This document shows positions 24,587 through 34,033 of a DNA stretch of 64,000 nt, piece after piece. The notes under the pieces were generated by a model. The model searched no databases. It had not been told where the DNA came from and saw only the letters and a list, made by a program, of their open reading frames with translations. Positions within the stretch are counted from its first letter, which is position 1, and each line of letters opens with the position of its first letter. This DNA comes from Oscillospiraceae bacterium (GTDB lineage: Bacteria > Bacillota > Clostridia > Oscillospirales > Acutalibacteraceae): NCBI GenBank assembly GCA_029219165.1, contig JAQXSW010000005.1:1-64000 (forward strand), in the 5' to 3' direction. The translations under genes and the position numbers were made by a program.

Positions 24587-24614
24587 AAACGGCAACCATC
24601 CGGTTGCCGTTTTC
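24587..24614. terminator. terminator between tspO and degV genes
   Basis: AAAACGGCAACC pairs with GGTTGCCGTTTT around ATCC, with T's beyond it; it serves both convergent genes. Confidence 0.88.
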
Positions 24615-24617
24615 ATT

Positions 24618-25502
24618 TTACTTAAGGTATTCTTCAAATTTTGGCTCCCATGCATCCATAGAAACAATACCGAGTGTCCTTGGACCAATATGTGCCCCAA
24701 TTGCACAACCAAGTTGACTGGTAAGCACATCTTTTACATGAAGTGTGTTTTTAAGTTCGCTGATAATGTATTCAGCATCTTCAGCCTTTCCATAAACAAC
24801 ACCAACAACCTGCTTTTTTGGTTCAGCAAGTGTTTCAGCTGTTAAGTCAAGAATCTTATTTTGAGCTTTCTTCCAACCACGAACCTTATCAGCAGACTTA
24901 AGAGAACCATTTTCATCTACAATAATAATTGGCTTAATATCAAGCATGCCACCGGCAACGGCAGAGCCACGGCTAATACGTCCACCCTTGAATAAATACT
25001 CAAGAGTTTCAACTGTTACATAGTGTTTCATGTGTGCACAGAAGAATTCAGCAGCTTCAATAATGAGTTCTTTTGGAGCTCCATTTTTCTGCATTGTAAG
25101 AAGTCTTTCAACAACAAGACCATAGCCAAGGGATGCACACTTTGAGTCAATAATTGTTATTTTGAAATCAGGATATTCTTCAATTACAGCCTCTTTTGCA
25201 AGATTTGCTGCCTGAAATGTTCCTGCAATACCTGTTGAGAAACAAATGTAAAGAACTTCATCTCCACGCTCAGCAAATTCACGGAAAGCTTCCTCAAACA
25301 TGAATTGACTTACATGATATGTACTTATTTCCTTCACACCCTCGGCTTGAATTTTATAAAATTCATCCGGGAAAATTGTTTCACCATCAAAATAGTCTAC
25401 TCCATCAATTACAACCGGAGTTCCCATAACCTTAATTCCATATTCATTTTTAACGCTTACCGGTATATCAGAAGCGGAATCTGTCATAATGCAAAATGCC
25501 AT
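24618..25502 (-). CDS. DegV family fatty-acid-binding protein
   Basis: A 294-residue protein with the DegV pattern: CIMTDSASDIPVSV at the start, TYHVSQFMFEEAF, then CFSTGIAGTFQAANLA and SKCASLGYGLVVE, ending in GAHIGPRTLGIVSM. The family binds fatty acids; in Gram-positives FakB proteins present them to the kinase FakA. No fakA gene is nearby. The ATG at 25502 with AAAGGATTG upstream is preferred over a frame 21 codons longer. Confidence 0.92.
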   Translation of the reverse strand: MAFCIMTDSASDIPVSVKNEYGIKVMGTPVVIDGVDYFDGETIFPDEFYKIQAEGVKEISTYHVSQFMFEEAFREFAERGDEVLYICFSTGIAGTFQAANLAKEAVIEEYPDFKITIIDSKCASLGYGLVVERLLTMQKNGAPKELIIEAAEFFCAHMKHYVTVETLEYLFKGGRISRGSAVAGGMLDIKPIIIVDENGSLKSADKVRGWKKAQNKILDLTAETLAEPKKQVVGVVYGKAEDAEYIISELKNTLHVKDVLTSQLGCAIGAHIGPRTLGIVSMDAWEPKFEEYLK

Positions 25503-25600
25503 ATATATCAATCCTTTCACAAATTTTTTCCTAAATAGAATAACACCATGACGAATATTTTTCAATAAAACAGATTGTTAAAAGTTTATAACAGAATTCC

Positions 25601-25629
25601 TTGACCGTTTTCCCCTATTATATTAAAAT
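25601..25629 (+). promoter_or_regulatory. promoter of luxS-asnS
   Basis: TTGACC (25601-25606), 17 bases, TAAAAT (25624-25629), about 40 bases before the luxS start. Confidence 0.6.
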
Positions 25630-25671
25630 AAATAAGTATTTTTAAGAACTAATCAGCGGGATGGTGCAAAA

Positions 25672-26139
25672 ATGGAACGAATTGCCAGTTTCAGCATAGA
25701 TCATGATAAACTTGAAAAAGGAATGTATATATCAAGAATTGACGAAGATGTTGTAACATACGACATAAGAATGAGAAAACCAAATTGCGGTGACTATCTT
25801 TCAAATGGGGCTCTTCATACCTTTGAGCATCTCTTTGCAACATACGCCAGAAACAGCGAATTTAAAGACTCAGTTATATACATTGGTCCAATGGGTTGCA
25901 GAACCGGTTTTTACATGCTCCTTAGAGACACTGCATCAAATGAAAATGCCTTGAAACTTGTTAAAGAATCATTTGAATTCATTAAAGACTTTGAAGGTGA
26001 AATTCCCGGAGCAAAACGAAAAGAATGCGGTAACTACCTTGAACACGATTTAACAGCTGCCAGAGAATGTGCAAATGAAATGCTAAGTGTACTTGAAAAC
26101 TGGACAGTTGAAAAAATGGATTATAACTATGAAGACTAA
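25672..26139 (+). CDS. luxS: S-ribosylhomocysteine lyase
   Basis: A 155-residue metalloenzyme that cleaves S-ribosylhomocysteine to homocysteine and the autoinducer-2 precursor DPD in the activated methyl cycle. The metal-binding HTFEHLFA (residues about 53-60), GCRTGFYML and the later ECGNYLEHDL are all present, and the length is typical. It is followed after 18 bases by asnS, with which it should share a transcript. No pfs gene is in the window. Confidence 0.95.
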   Translation: MERIASFSIDHDKLEKGMYISRIDEDVVTYDIRMRKPNCGDYLSNGALHTFEHLFATYARNSEFKDSVIYIGPMGCRTGFYMLLRDTASNENALKLVKESFEFIKDFEGEIPGAKRKECGNYLEHDLTAARECANEMLSVLENWTVEKMDYNYED

Positions 26140-26157
26140 CTCGTCGGAGGAGAAAAA

Positions 26158-27543
26158 ATGAAACATATAGATATTAAAGACATTCTCACTACTGAGGATT
26201 ATTTACAAAAAGACGTTGTTGTATGCGGATGGATCAGAACATCACGTGACTCAAAAAACATGGCATTCCTTGAACTCAATGACGGTACAAGTCTTGCTCA
26301 TATTCAGATTGTAATTGACAAGGCAACCATTAACGATGCTGAAAATCTTTCAAACTATATGAAGCTCGGCTCCGCATTAAAAGTTACAGGAACTGTCGTT
26401 CCTTCTGCAGTAAAAGCTGACGGTGTTGAAATTAACGCAAAGGAAATTATTCTTCTTGGTGACTGTCCTCCTGAATATCCACTTCAAAAGAAACGTCACA
26501 CACTTGAATATCTTCGCACAATCCCACACCTACGCCTTAGAACAAACACTTTCAATGCTATCTTCCGTGTTCGTTCGGTTCTTGCAGCAACCATTCACGA
26601 ATACTTCCAGAGCCGCGGTTACATTTATGTAAACACTCCACTTATTACAGGAAGTGACTGTGAGGGTGCCGGCGAAATGTTCAAAGTAACAACAATCGGT
26701 TATTCACAGGACTACAAATCAGCTGAAGAATACTATGCAAACGACTTCTTTGGTCAAAGCGCCGGCCTTTCAGTTTCGGGACAGTTAGAGGGCGAAGTTG
26801 CCGCAATGGCATTCGGAAAAATTTATACATTTGGACCAAGTTTCCGTGCTGAAAACTCAAACACACCAAGACACGTAGCAGAGTTTTGGCACGTTGAGCC
26901 GGAAGTTGCTTTTGCTGAACTTCCTGACGTAATTGAACTTGCAGAAGACATGGTAAAGCACATAATAAATGCGGTTCTTGAAAAATGCCCGGATGAACTT
27001 CAATTCTTTGACAAGTTCTTTGAAAAGGGTCTCATTGAAAAACTTCAAAACGTAGCAAATTCTGACTTTGAAATTCTTGACTACACTAAAGCAATTGAAA
27101 TACTTGAAAAAGCTGATGTGGAATTCAAATACCCTGTAAGTTGGGGCCTTGACCTTCAAACAGAGCATGAACGTTACATTACGGAGCAAGTATTTAACAA
27201 ACCCGTATTTGTAACAAACTATCCAAAGGATATTAAGTCATTCTATATGAAACAAAATCCTGACGGAAAGACTGTTGCTGCTACAGACCTTTTGGTGCCG
27301 GGTGTTGGTGAAATCATAGGAGGTTCCGAAAGGGAAGCAGATCTTGACAAGCTCCTTCAGGCTATGAGAGACAGAAACATGCCTGAAGAAAACTACCAAG
27401 ACTATATTGACCTTCGCCGTTTTGGAAGTGTTCCTCATGGTGGTTTCGGTCTTGGATTTGAAAGAATTCTCATGTACTGCACAGGAACTCAAAACATTAG
27501 AGACGCAATACTCTTCCCAAGAACAGTTGGAAACATTAGATAA
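26158..27543 (+). CDS. asnS: asparaginyl-tRNA synthetase
   Basis: A 461-residue class IIb synthetase that charges tRNA-Asn with asparagine. The N-terminal OB domain (about 15-100) includes VVVCGWIRTSRDSKNMAFLELNDG. Motif 2 lies around FGPSFRAENSNTPRHVAEFWHVEPE and motif 3 around HGGFGLGFERILMYCTG near the end. AsnRS rather than AspRS is indicated by the absence of the GAD insertion and by length. A GGAGG site lies before the ATG. A strong terminator follows. Confidence 0.96.
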   Translation: MKHIDIKDILTTEDYLQKDVVVCGWIRTSRDSKNMAFLELNDGTSLAHIQIVIDKATINDAENLSNYMKLGSALKVTGTVVPSAVKADGVEINAKEIILLGDCPPEYPLQKKRHTLEYLRTIPHLRLRTNTFNAIFRVRSVLAATIHEYFQSRGYIYVNTPLITGSDCEGAGEMFKVTTIGYSQDYKSAEEYYANDFFGQSAGLSVSGQLEGEVAAMAFGKIYTFGPSFRAENSNTPRHVAEFWHVEPEVAFAELPDVIELAEDMVKHIINAVLEKCPDELQFFDKFFEKGLIEKLQNVANSDFEILDYTKAIEILEKADVEFKYPVSWGLDLQTEHERYITEQVFNKPVFVTNYPKDIKSFYMKQNPDGKTVAATDLLVPGVGEIIGGSEREADLDKLLQAMRDRNMPEENYQDYIDLRRFGSVPHGGFGLGFERILMYCTGTQNIRDAILFPRTVGNIR

Positions 27544-27560
27544 AAAAATCATTATATAGA

Positions 27561-27596
27561 AAAAGGATATCCGGCTTGATGACCGGATATCCTTTT
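27561..27596. terminator. terminator between asnS and the DUF389 gene
   Basis: AAAAGGATATCCGG pairs exactly with CCGGATATCCTTTT around an eight-base loop; it is symmetrical enough to serve both convergent genes. Confidence 0.92.
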
Positions 27597-27603
27597 TATT
27601 CTT

Positions 27604-28704
27604 TTATTGAACGTAATAAATGTAATAACACTGTTGTCCATAAAGTTCATTAAGCCACTTTTCCAAAATTTCCTTATCTGCTTTTGGAAATTCACCGGAT
27701 GTTGTAATTATTATAGCCTCAACTGTTGTTTTATCATCAGATTGATAATCATTCATATTACCAATTTTAAAGTCCACAACATTAGGATACAATATTTTAA
27801 CCTGCTTATATACCATTTCTGTTGAAATAGTATTAGTTAAATTATTCTTATTAATTTCTTCAGTTTTAGTATTTGATACAACAACAGCACCAATAATAAT
27901 ACTAGGAATAACTATTATTATTGTATTTCTAATTACTCTGGACTTAAGTTTTTTCCAAATTTTTGGAGTTATTGTTCCAACTGTTGGCACTTCAAGAATA
28001 ACAAGAATAATAGCCGCCGACAGGAAAATAAAATATGTATTTACAAAGAACAAATATCCGGCTCCAAGTAGCATTTTCCACTGGGCATTTGCAATGGCAT
28101 ATCCACAAGTGCAAAGTGGAGGCATTAATGCGGTTGCAATAGCAACTCCGGGAATTACATTTGATTTTTCCTTTCGAGTAAGTCCAATTACACCCGCAAG
28201 TCCACCGCAGATTGCAATTAACACATCCCATCCTGTTGGCTGTGTCCTTGCAAGTAGTTCACTAGTTGCGGTTTTCAAAGGTGTAACTGCAAAATATATT
28301 GTGGATGTTACCAAACTTAAAAACACTTGAAAGAAGAAACCAACAAATGAACGCTTAAGTAATTCCATATTTACAGTAGCCGTACCGTAAGCCGCCGCAT
28401 GAATTGTTCCCATTAAGGGAGAAATTAACATGGCACCAATTATTACAGCGGTAGAATTAACATTCAATCCTATAGAAGCTATAAGAATTGCAAGTACCAA
28501 AATAGACAAATTAGGTCCTGTTACAACTCCACCGGATACAAATCTCTCATGAATTACATCAGCCGATGCCGAGTCAACTCTTAATGAAAACATTTGCTTT
28601 ATTATTTGTTTTATTGTCATTCTAACGTGAAGAGCTTCCTTTTGAGCCTCTTCACGTTTCGCTTTTATTTCCTCTTCAACTTCTTCACGATTAACCTTAT
28701 TCAA
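27604..28704 (-). CDS. DUF389 (TIGR00341-like) membrane protein
   Basis: A 366-residue protein with a charged helical N terminus (Glu/Lys rich to about 30), then about six membrane segments with the DUF389 core: VTGPNLSILVLAILIASIGLNVNSTAVIIGAMLISPLMGTIH, and later VIPGVAIATALMPPLCTCGYAI. The C-terminal 90 residues are a soluble domain. The function of the family is not established, though a transport role is suspected. It starts 16 bases after the stop of the ABC permease gene upstream, so it may end the tex-natAB transcript. Confidence 0.88.
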   Translation of the reverse strand: MNKVNREEVEEEIKAKREEAQKEALHVRMTIKQIIKQMFSLRVDSASADVIHERFVSGGVVTGPNLSILVLAILIASIGLNVNSTAVIIGAMLISPLMGTIHAAAYGTATVNMELLKRSFVGFFFQVFLSLVTSTIYFAVTPLKTATSELLARTQPTGWDVLIAICGGLAGVIGLTRKEKSNVIPGVAIATALMPPLCTCGYAIANAQWKMLLGAGYLFFVNTYFIFLSAAIILVILEVPTVGTITPKIWKKLKSRVIRNTIIIVIPSIIIGAVVVSNTKTEEINKNNLTNTISTEMVYKQVKILYPNVVDFKIGNMNDYQSDDKTTVEAIIITTSGEFPKADKEILEKWLNELYGQQCYYIYYVQ

Positions 28705-28720
28705 TTAAAAGCCTTCTTTT

Positions 28721-29968
28721 TTAATCTTTCATTTTTAGTATTTTAATTATATCCTTTGGTTTTGGTGTGTTCCCGTACATCATTACACCTGCACGGTAAA
28801 TTTTTGCGCATATAACACCCAAGCCACCAATAGATATGATTTGAATAATTATTGAAATAATTATTTCATAAGTCTTAATTTCACCCATACAAATGCGTAC
28901 AAATACAATCATTGGTGCAAATGTAGGAAGATATGTGCAAACTTTGAAAGCAGTATTATCTACGCCGCCACTCGTCATACCAAACACGCAAAGCATAAAT
29001 GCCGCCATATATATTACAGTAATTGGCATGACAAGCGTGTTAAGGTCTTCAGTTCTGGTTGCAAGAGATCCTGCAGCTCCATACATAAATGCGTACATAA
29101 AGAAACCTAAAATGAAGAATAGGACTGACCAAAGGAATACATCGCTCGGCATATTAAAAATTGATTTAATTATTTCATTATCAACATAGTCTTCATTCAA
29201 ATGATAAAATCCATATGCACTTCCAAGTATTACAAGCAGCTGAATAAGACCGGCTGAACCCGCTCCAAGAACCTTGCCAAACATAAGATTAATTGATTTA
29301 GCGGAGGTAATTAAAACCTCCATTGCTCTAGAACTCTTTTCCGCAGCCACACCGTTTGAAACAAACTGGCCATAAAGAAGAAGTACCATATAAAGAACCA
29401 TTATTATTGCATATGTATAAAGAAAGCTTTCTGTTTGGTCTTTACCTGTTACAATTGTGTCATAATCAATATTTGAATCAAGTACTTCAGCAATTTCAGC
29501 CTCAGTCATTCCCTTTTGCGCCATAAGAACATACCTATGCACATTCAAAAGAACATGACTTGCAGTTTGAGCTTCAGTGCTATACATGTCTGCTGTTTCA
29601 ACAACATACTTAAAAGATGTTGGGGATTCAAGAATTATGGCACTGTCATATTGCCCGGATTTTACATCTCTCTTTATTGTTTTATCATTTTCTAAAAATG
29701 AAATTTCATATCCATCTGAAAATGCTGATCCAAACGACTGCTCAAAAATCTCATCTTCCAGGCCCGTTTTGTTACAAATGGCAATTTTCTTATCTTCCTT
29801 TTCAGATGACGGAAGATCAATATTATTATCCTTTAAAAATCCTGTAAGTCTAGGGAAAGAAAGGATTCCTGCTATTACCAAGACAATAATAACTGTCATT
29901 GCAATAAACAATTTGTTTTTCAAATAGCCCCTTAGTTCAAACTCAAAAATTGTCCAAAACTGTTTCAT
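28721..29968 (-). CDS. ABC-2 type permease, NatB-like
   Basis: A 415-residue permease with an N-terminal membrane segment (about 18-40), a large extracytoplasmic domain (about 45-180) and about five C-terminal segments. GVAAEKSSRAMEVLITSAKSINLMFGKVLGAG is the conserved coupling region of the NatB/YhaP group, which exports sodium or other toxic ions and compounds. Its ATG overlaps the stop of the ATPase gene by four bases (ATGA). Substrate not determined. Confidence 0.87.
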   Translation of the reverse strand: MKQFWTIFEFELRGYLKNKLFIAMTVIIVLVIAGILSFPRLTGFLKDNNIDLPSSEKEDKKIAICNKTGLEDEIFEQSFGSAFSDGYEISFLENDKTIKRDVKSGQYDSAIILESPTSFKYVVETADMYSTEAQTASHVLLNVHRYVLMAQKGMTEAEIAEVLDSNIDYDTIVTGKDQTESFLYTYAIIMVLYMVLLLYGQFVSNGVAAEKSSRAMEVLITSAKSINLMFGKVLGAGSAGLIQLLVILGSAYGFYHLNEDYVDNEIIKSIFNMPSDVFLWSVLFFILGFFMYAFMYGAAGSLATRTEDLNTLVMPITVIYMAAFMLCVFGMTSGGVDNTAFKVCTYLPTFAPMIVFVRICMGEIKTYEIIISIIIQIISIGGLGVICAKIYRAGVMMYGNTPKPKDIIKILKMKD

Positions 29969-30885
29969 GACTGCACCTCCTCTTCAGAAGTGTCTGTATA
30001 ATCAACAAATATTTCGTTGAGTGAAGGTTCATATAGTGAAACGCCTGACAATTTAATTTTTGAATCGGCAAGGACTGACATAATATCTTTTATTTCAGCC
30101 CATTCAACAAGTTCAACCACAACGCCCTTGTCTGAAAACTCAGTGCGCTTAACACAATTCTCACCCATAAAGAGTTTTAAGGCTGCTTCCTTATCATCTG
30201 TTTCAATTGAAACCTTATTGTTTGTATAACTTTGTTTTATTTCCTTAATGTTTCCGGAAACGGATATTACTCCGTCATTTAAAATTACAATGTTGTCGCA
30301 AAACTCTTCAATATAATTCATTTGATGACTTGAAAAAATTACAATTTTCCCATTTGCAATAAGTTCTCTTACAACATCTTTAAGAAGCATTGCATTTACC
30401 GGATCAAGGCCTGAAAATGGCTCGTCCAAAATTACAATATCTGGATTTGAAATTAGCGTTGCAATGAGCTGAATCTTTTGCTGATTTCCCTTTGAAAGAG
30501 TGCTGAGTTTTGCATTCGCATATTCTTCCATTTCAAGCCTTTTTAAAAGTCTTTTTGCCGACTCCTTAGACGCACCGGAAGGAAGCCCGCGAAGTTCACC
30601 AAAATAAATTAGTTGTTCAATGACTTTTTTCTTTGGATAAAGGCCTCTTTCTTCCGGCATATACCCAATGTTGACTGTTTTAATATCTATAGGTTTCCCA
30701 TCAACTAAAACCTCACCGCCATTTGGTTTAAAAAGCTGCATGATAATTCTAATTGTTGTAGTTTTACCTGCTCCGTTTCTTCCAAGAAGACCCAAAGCAG
30801 AACCGCTTTGCGCAGAAAAACTAATATTTCGTAAAACTTGTTTTTCACCAAAGCTTTTCGAAATATTCTTTACCTCGAGAAGCAT
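29965..30885 (-). CDS. ABC transporter ATP-binding protein, NatA/YhaQ-like
   Basis: A 306-residue ATPase: Walker A GLLGRNGAGKTTTIR, GYMPEERGLYPKKKV, signature LSKGNQQKIQLIATL, Walker B DIVILDEPFSGLDP and FSSHQM. The C-terminal extension of about 85 residues with SLYEPSLNEIFVDYT is usual for the NatA/YhaQ type. It stands two bases after the tex gene and overlaps the permease gene, giving an operon tex-ATPase-permease. Confidence 0.92.
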   Translation of the reverse strand: MLLEVKNISKSFGEKQVLRNISFSAQSGSALGLLGRNGAGKTTTIRIIMQLFKPNGGEVLVDGKPIDIKTVNIGYMPEERGLYPKKKVIEQLIYFGELRGLPSGASKESAKRLLKRLEMEEYANAKLSTLSKGNQQKIQLIATLISNPDIVILDEPFSGLDPVNAMLLKDVVRELIANGKIVIFSSHQMNYIEEFCDNIVILNDGVISVSGNIKEIKQSYTNNKVSIETDDKEAALKLFMGENCVKRTEFSDKGVVVELVEWAEIKDIMSVLADSKIKLSGVSLYEPSLNEIFVDYTDTSEEEVQS

Positions 30886-30887
30886 TT

Positions 30888-33044
30888 TTATACCTCCCCT
30901 TGAATTCCTTTCATAGTAAGGGCAATTCTCTTCTTTTGAAGATCAACATCCATTACCCTGACAGTAACTACATCTCCAACCGAAAGCACTTCAGACGGAT
31001 GCTTAATAAATTTATCTGTAATTTGAGATATGTGTACAAGTCCGTCTTGGTGAACACCAATATCAACAAATGCACCAAAATCAATTACATTTCTAACTGT
31101 TCCTTTTATGTCCATTCCGGGCTTTAAGTCCTTCATTTCCAAAACATCTGAACGAAGGAGTGGTGGTGGAAGTTCATCACGTGGGTCACGACCGGGTTTT
31201 AAAAGTTCCTTCTCAATATCAAGAAGTGTTGGCTCGCCTGTTTCAAGTCGTTTTGCAATTTCTGAAATTCCAAGTTTTTCAATTCTTTCGTGAAGTTCCG
31301 GAATATTTCCGGACTTAACATCCTTTAAATCATATCCACAGAGCATTAAAAGATTCTTTGCAATATCATAACTTTCAGGGTGAACACCTGTATTGTCAAG
31401 TACATTCTTACTTTCGGAAACTCGAAGGAATCCGGCACACTGCTCGTAAGCCTTTGGTCCAAGTTTTGGAACCTTTTTAAGCTCTGAGCGGGAAGAAAAT
31501 GCTCCGTTTTCTTCTCTATATAAAACAATATTCTTGGCAATTGTGCTGTTTATACCGGCAATTCTTGAGAGGAGCGAAGGCGATGCGGTATTAAGGTCTG
31601 CACCAACGGAGTTTACGCAATCTTCAACAACGCCGTCAAGTGCCTCTTCAAGCTCCTTCTTTGGCATATCATGCTGGTATTGTCCAACGCCAATTGCCTT
31701 AGGCTCAATTTTCACAAGTTCCGCAAGTGGATCTTGAAGTCTTCTTGCAATGGAAACCGCGGAACGAAGTGAAACGTCAAACTGTGGAAATTCTTCAGCC
31801 GCAAGTTTAGATGCAGAGTATACTGAAGCACCGGCCTCAGATACTACCATATACGAAACTTTCTGCGGAATTTCTTTTATGAGTTCTGCGGCAAACATTT
31901 CTGTTTCTTTTGACGCAGTACCGTTTCCTATTGAAATAATATCAACATCATATTTTGCAATGAGTTTCTTTACGAATTCTTTTGCGTCCTGCTTTTGCTT
32001 TTCACTGTGTGTTACGTAAATTACGCCTGTGTCAAGCACGCGACCGGTTTCATCTACGCAGGCTACTTTACAGCCTGTTCTGTAACCGGGGTCAAGTCCA
32101 ATTGCAACCTTGTTCTTTACAGGAGGTGCCATAAGAAGTGGCTTTAAGTTCTGAGCAAACACCTTAATTGCAGCAGTTGCCGCACGTTCTGTAAGGGTTG
32201 AACGAAGTTCACGCTCAACTGAAGGGAAAATAAGTCTGTCATAGGCGTCTGCACCTGCAGCTGCTACAAATTCAGAGCACTTATTGTCCCCTGTAATTAC
32301 AGTTCTTGCAATTATATCCATTGCCTTTTCTCTGTCAAATTCAATGGAAACTTTAAGAAACCCTTCTCTTTCTCCTCTATCAATTGCAAGGATCTTATGA
32401 CCTGCAAGTTTTTCAACTTTCTCTGAGAAGTTATAGTAATTAGCATATACGCTATCTTCTTCTTTTGCTTGTTTAACAGAAATAATTCCGAGCTTCATAA
32501 AAAGATTTCTGAGTTTTCTTCTAATGTCCGCATTGTCAGAAATATCTTCCGCAATAATATCAGATGCACCCTGCAATGCTTCCTCTTCTGTTTCCACACC
32601 CTTTTCTGCATCAACATATTCAGGTGCAAGTACTTGTGGGTCCACTCCATTTTTCTGTTCCATAATTGCGGCAGCAAGAGGCTCAAGACCTTTTTCCTTT
32701 GCAACGGAAGCTCTTGTCTTTCTCTTAGGTTTATACGGTCTGTAAATATCCTCAAGTTCAGCAAGAGTTACAGCTTTATCTATTGCTTCAGCTAATTCGT
32801 CTGTCATTTTTTCTTGGCTGATAATTGATGCCGAAATTTCTTCACGTCTCTTATCAAGATTTCTAAGATAAGTAAGTCTTTCAGATATTTCACGAAGTGT
32901 TTGGTCGTCAAGGGTACCATGTGCTTCTTTTCTATATCTGGCAATGAAAGGAATAGTGTTTCCCTCGTCAATTAAATTTACTGTGTTTTCTACCTGCCAA
33001 CGTTGAAGTTTAAATTGGTCGGTAATTGAACCTATAATGTCCAT
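30888..33044 (-). CDS. tex: Tex family S1 RNA-binding protein
   Basis: A 718-residue transcription accessory protein. The layout is complete: N-terminal helical region with NTIPFIARYRKEAHGTLDDQTLREI, YqgF-like RNase H fold (VAIGLDPGYRTGCKVACVD), helix-hairpin-helix repeats (LLSRIAGINSTIAKNIVLYRE and KLGPKAYEQCAGFLRV), and a C-terminal S1 domain (about 645-715, with VRNVIDFGAFVDIGVHQDGLVHISQI). It binds nucleic acid and influences transcription; the exact role varies between species. AGGAGAT precedes the ATG. Confidence 0.95.
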   Translation of the reverse strand: MDIIGSITDQFKLQRWQVENTVNLIDEGNTIPFIARYRKEAHGTLDDQTLREISERLTYLRNLDKRREEISASIISQEKMTDELAEAIDKAVTLAELEDIYRPYKPKRKTRASVAKEKGLEPLAAAIMEQKNGVDPQVLAPEYVDAEKGVETEEEALQGASDIIAEDISDNADIRRKLRNLFMKLGIISVKQAKEEDSVYANYYNFSEKVEKLAGHKILAIDRGEREGFLKVSIEFDREKAMDIIARTVITGDNKCSEFVAAAGADAYDRLIFPSVERELRSTLTERAATAAIKVFAQNLKPLLMAPPVKNKVAIGLDPGYRTGCKVACVDETGRVLDTGVIYVTHSEKQKQDAKEFVKKLIAKYDVDIISIGNGTASKETEMFAAELIKEIPQKVSYMVVSEAGASVYSASKLAAEEFPQFDVSLRSAVSIARRLQDPLAELVKIEPKAIGVGQYQHDMPKKELEEALDGVVEDCVNSVGADLNTASPSLLSRIAGINSTIAKNIVLYREENGAFSSRSELKKVPKLGPKAYEQCAGFLRVSESKNVLDNTGVHPESYDIAKNLLMLCGYDLKDVKSGNIPELHERIEKLGISEIAKRLETGEPTLLDIEKELLKPGRDPRDELPPPLLRSDVLEMKDLKPGMDIKGTVRNVIDFGAFVDIGVHQDGLVHISQITDKFIKHPSEVLSVGDVVTVRVMDVDLQKKRIALTMKGIQGEV

Positions 33045-33061
33045 TTAAAATCTCCTCTTAA

Positions 33062-34033
33062 TCAATAATCTTTAAGCTGTCTTACGTCATTTCCAATAAA
33101 CTCAAGTGGAACATAGTCCCCAATTATTCTTGAATAAACGCGTGGATTGTACTTATCTGCAAGTTCATCATACTTAAGATTTGTGTTGATTATTGTTGGC
33201 TTTCCGGAAAGCATTCGTGAATTAATGATGTTATAAACTTCAGATACAGTGAACTGTGTAATAAACTCTGAGCCCAAATCGTCAAGGATTAGAAGGTCAC
33301 ATGAAAGTACTGCCTCCTCCGGCGATTCATCTGCCTTAAGTCTTCCAAATCTTTCCTTTTCCAGTTGAGAAAACAAGGTCCCGGCTGTTGTATAAATAAC
33401 GTTATATCCTTTGGATACAACAACATTTGCAATTGCAAGAGAAAGATGCGTTTTTCCAAGGCCGGTATTACCAAACATTAAAATGCTCTGAGATTGTCTG
33501 TCAAAGTCATCCGCCCAGCCCTTACAGAAAGCAAGTATTTGACTCATTCTGTCATATGCACTTTCTCCTGTTTCGGGAAGGACAATTCCCTTATAGTAAT
33601 CAAGGCTGAATGTATCAAAAGTTGATGACTTTGCCGGAGCACATGTATTTAAATTATCTCTTTGCATTTGCGAAACAAGAGACTTAATACAAGTACAGTA
33701 GTGTCCTTCAAAAGAGCCAGTATCCTCGCATTTTGGACAGGTGTACTGAATATCCAAAACATTCTCCGGAAGTCCGAGAGACTTTAAAATTTCCGCACGT
33801 TTCTTTTGAAGTTCAAGATTTTCACTTGCAAGACGTGTAATATATTCCTCTGCATTTTGTCCCATACCAATGGCTTTAATTGCTCTAAGTCCTGCTGATG
33901 CAATTTCGGCATTCACAGCCTTCAGTTCAGGAGAGACCTCTTCAAGTTCTCTTCGTCTTCTTTCAGCTGTTTCCTCTGCAGCTGAACGTCTTCTGTCGAC
34001 GATGAGTTTTGCCTTTTCTAAATTATTGACCAT
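33062..34033 (-). CDS. DnaC/DnaI-like replicative helicase loader ATPase
   Basis: A 323-residue protein. The N-terminal helical part (about 1-95) is followed by a zinc-finger-like segment CPKCEDTGSFEGHYCTC (about 100-117), then an AAA+ ATPase with Walker A GNTGLGKTHLSLAIAN and Walker B DLLILDDLGSE. It probably loads the replicative helicase at origins or restart sites. The start at MVNNLEK (34033) is chosen for its AGGAGAG site; it overlaps the DnaD-like gene by 11 bases, so the two primosome genes are coupled. Confidence 0.9.
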   Translation of the reverse strand: MVNNLEKAKLIVDRRRSAAEETAERRRRELEEVSPELKAVNAEIASAGLRAIKAIGMGQNAEEYITRLASENLELQKKRAEILKSLGLPENVLDIQYTCPKCEDTGSFEGHYCTCIKSLVSQMQRDNLNTCAPAKSSTFDTFSLDYYKGIVLPETGESAYDRMSQILAFCKGWADDFDRQSQSILMFGNTGLGKTHLSLAIANVVVSKGYNVIYTTAGTLFSQLEKERFGRLKADESPEEAVLSCDLLILDDLGSEFITQFTVSEVYNIINSRMLSGKPTIINTNLKYDELADKYNPRVYSRIIGDYVPLEFIGNDVRQLKDY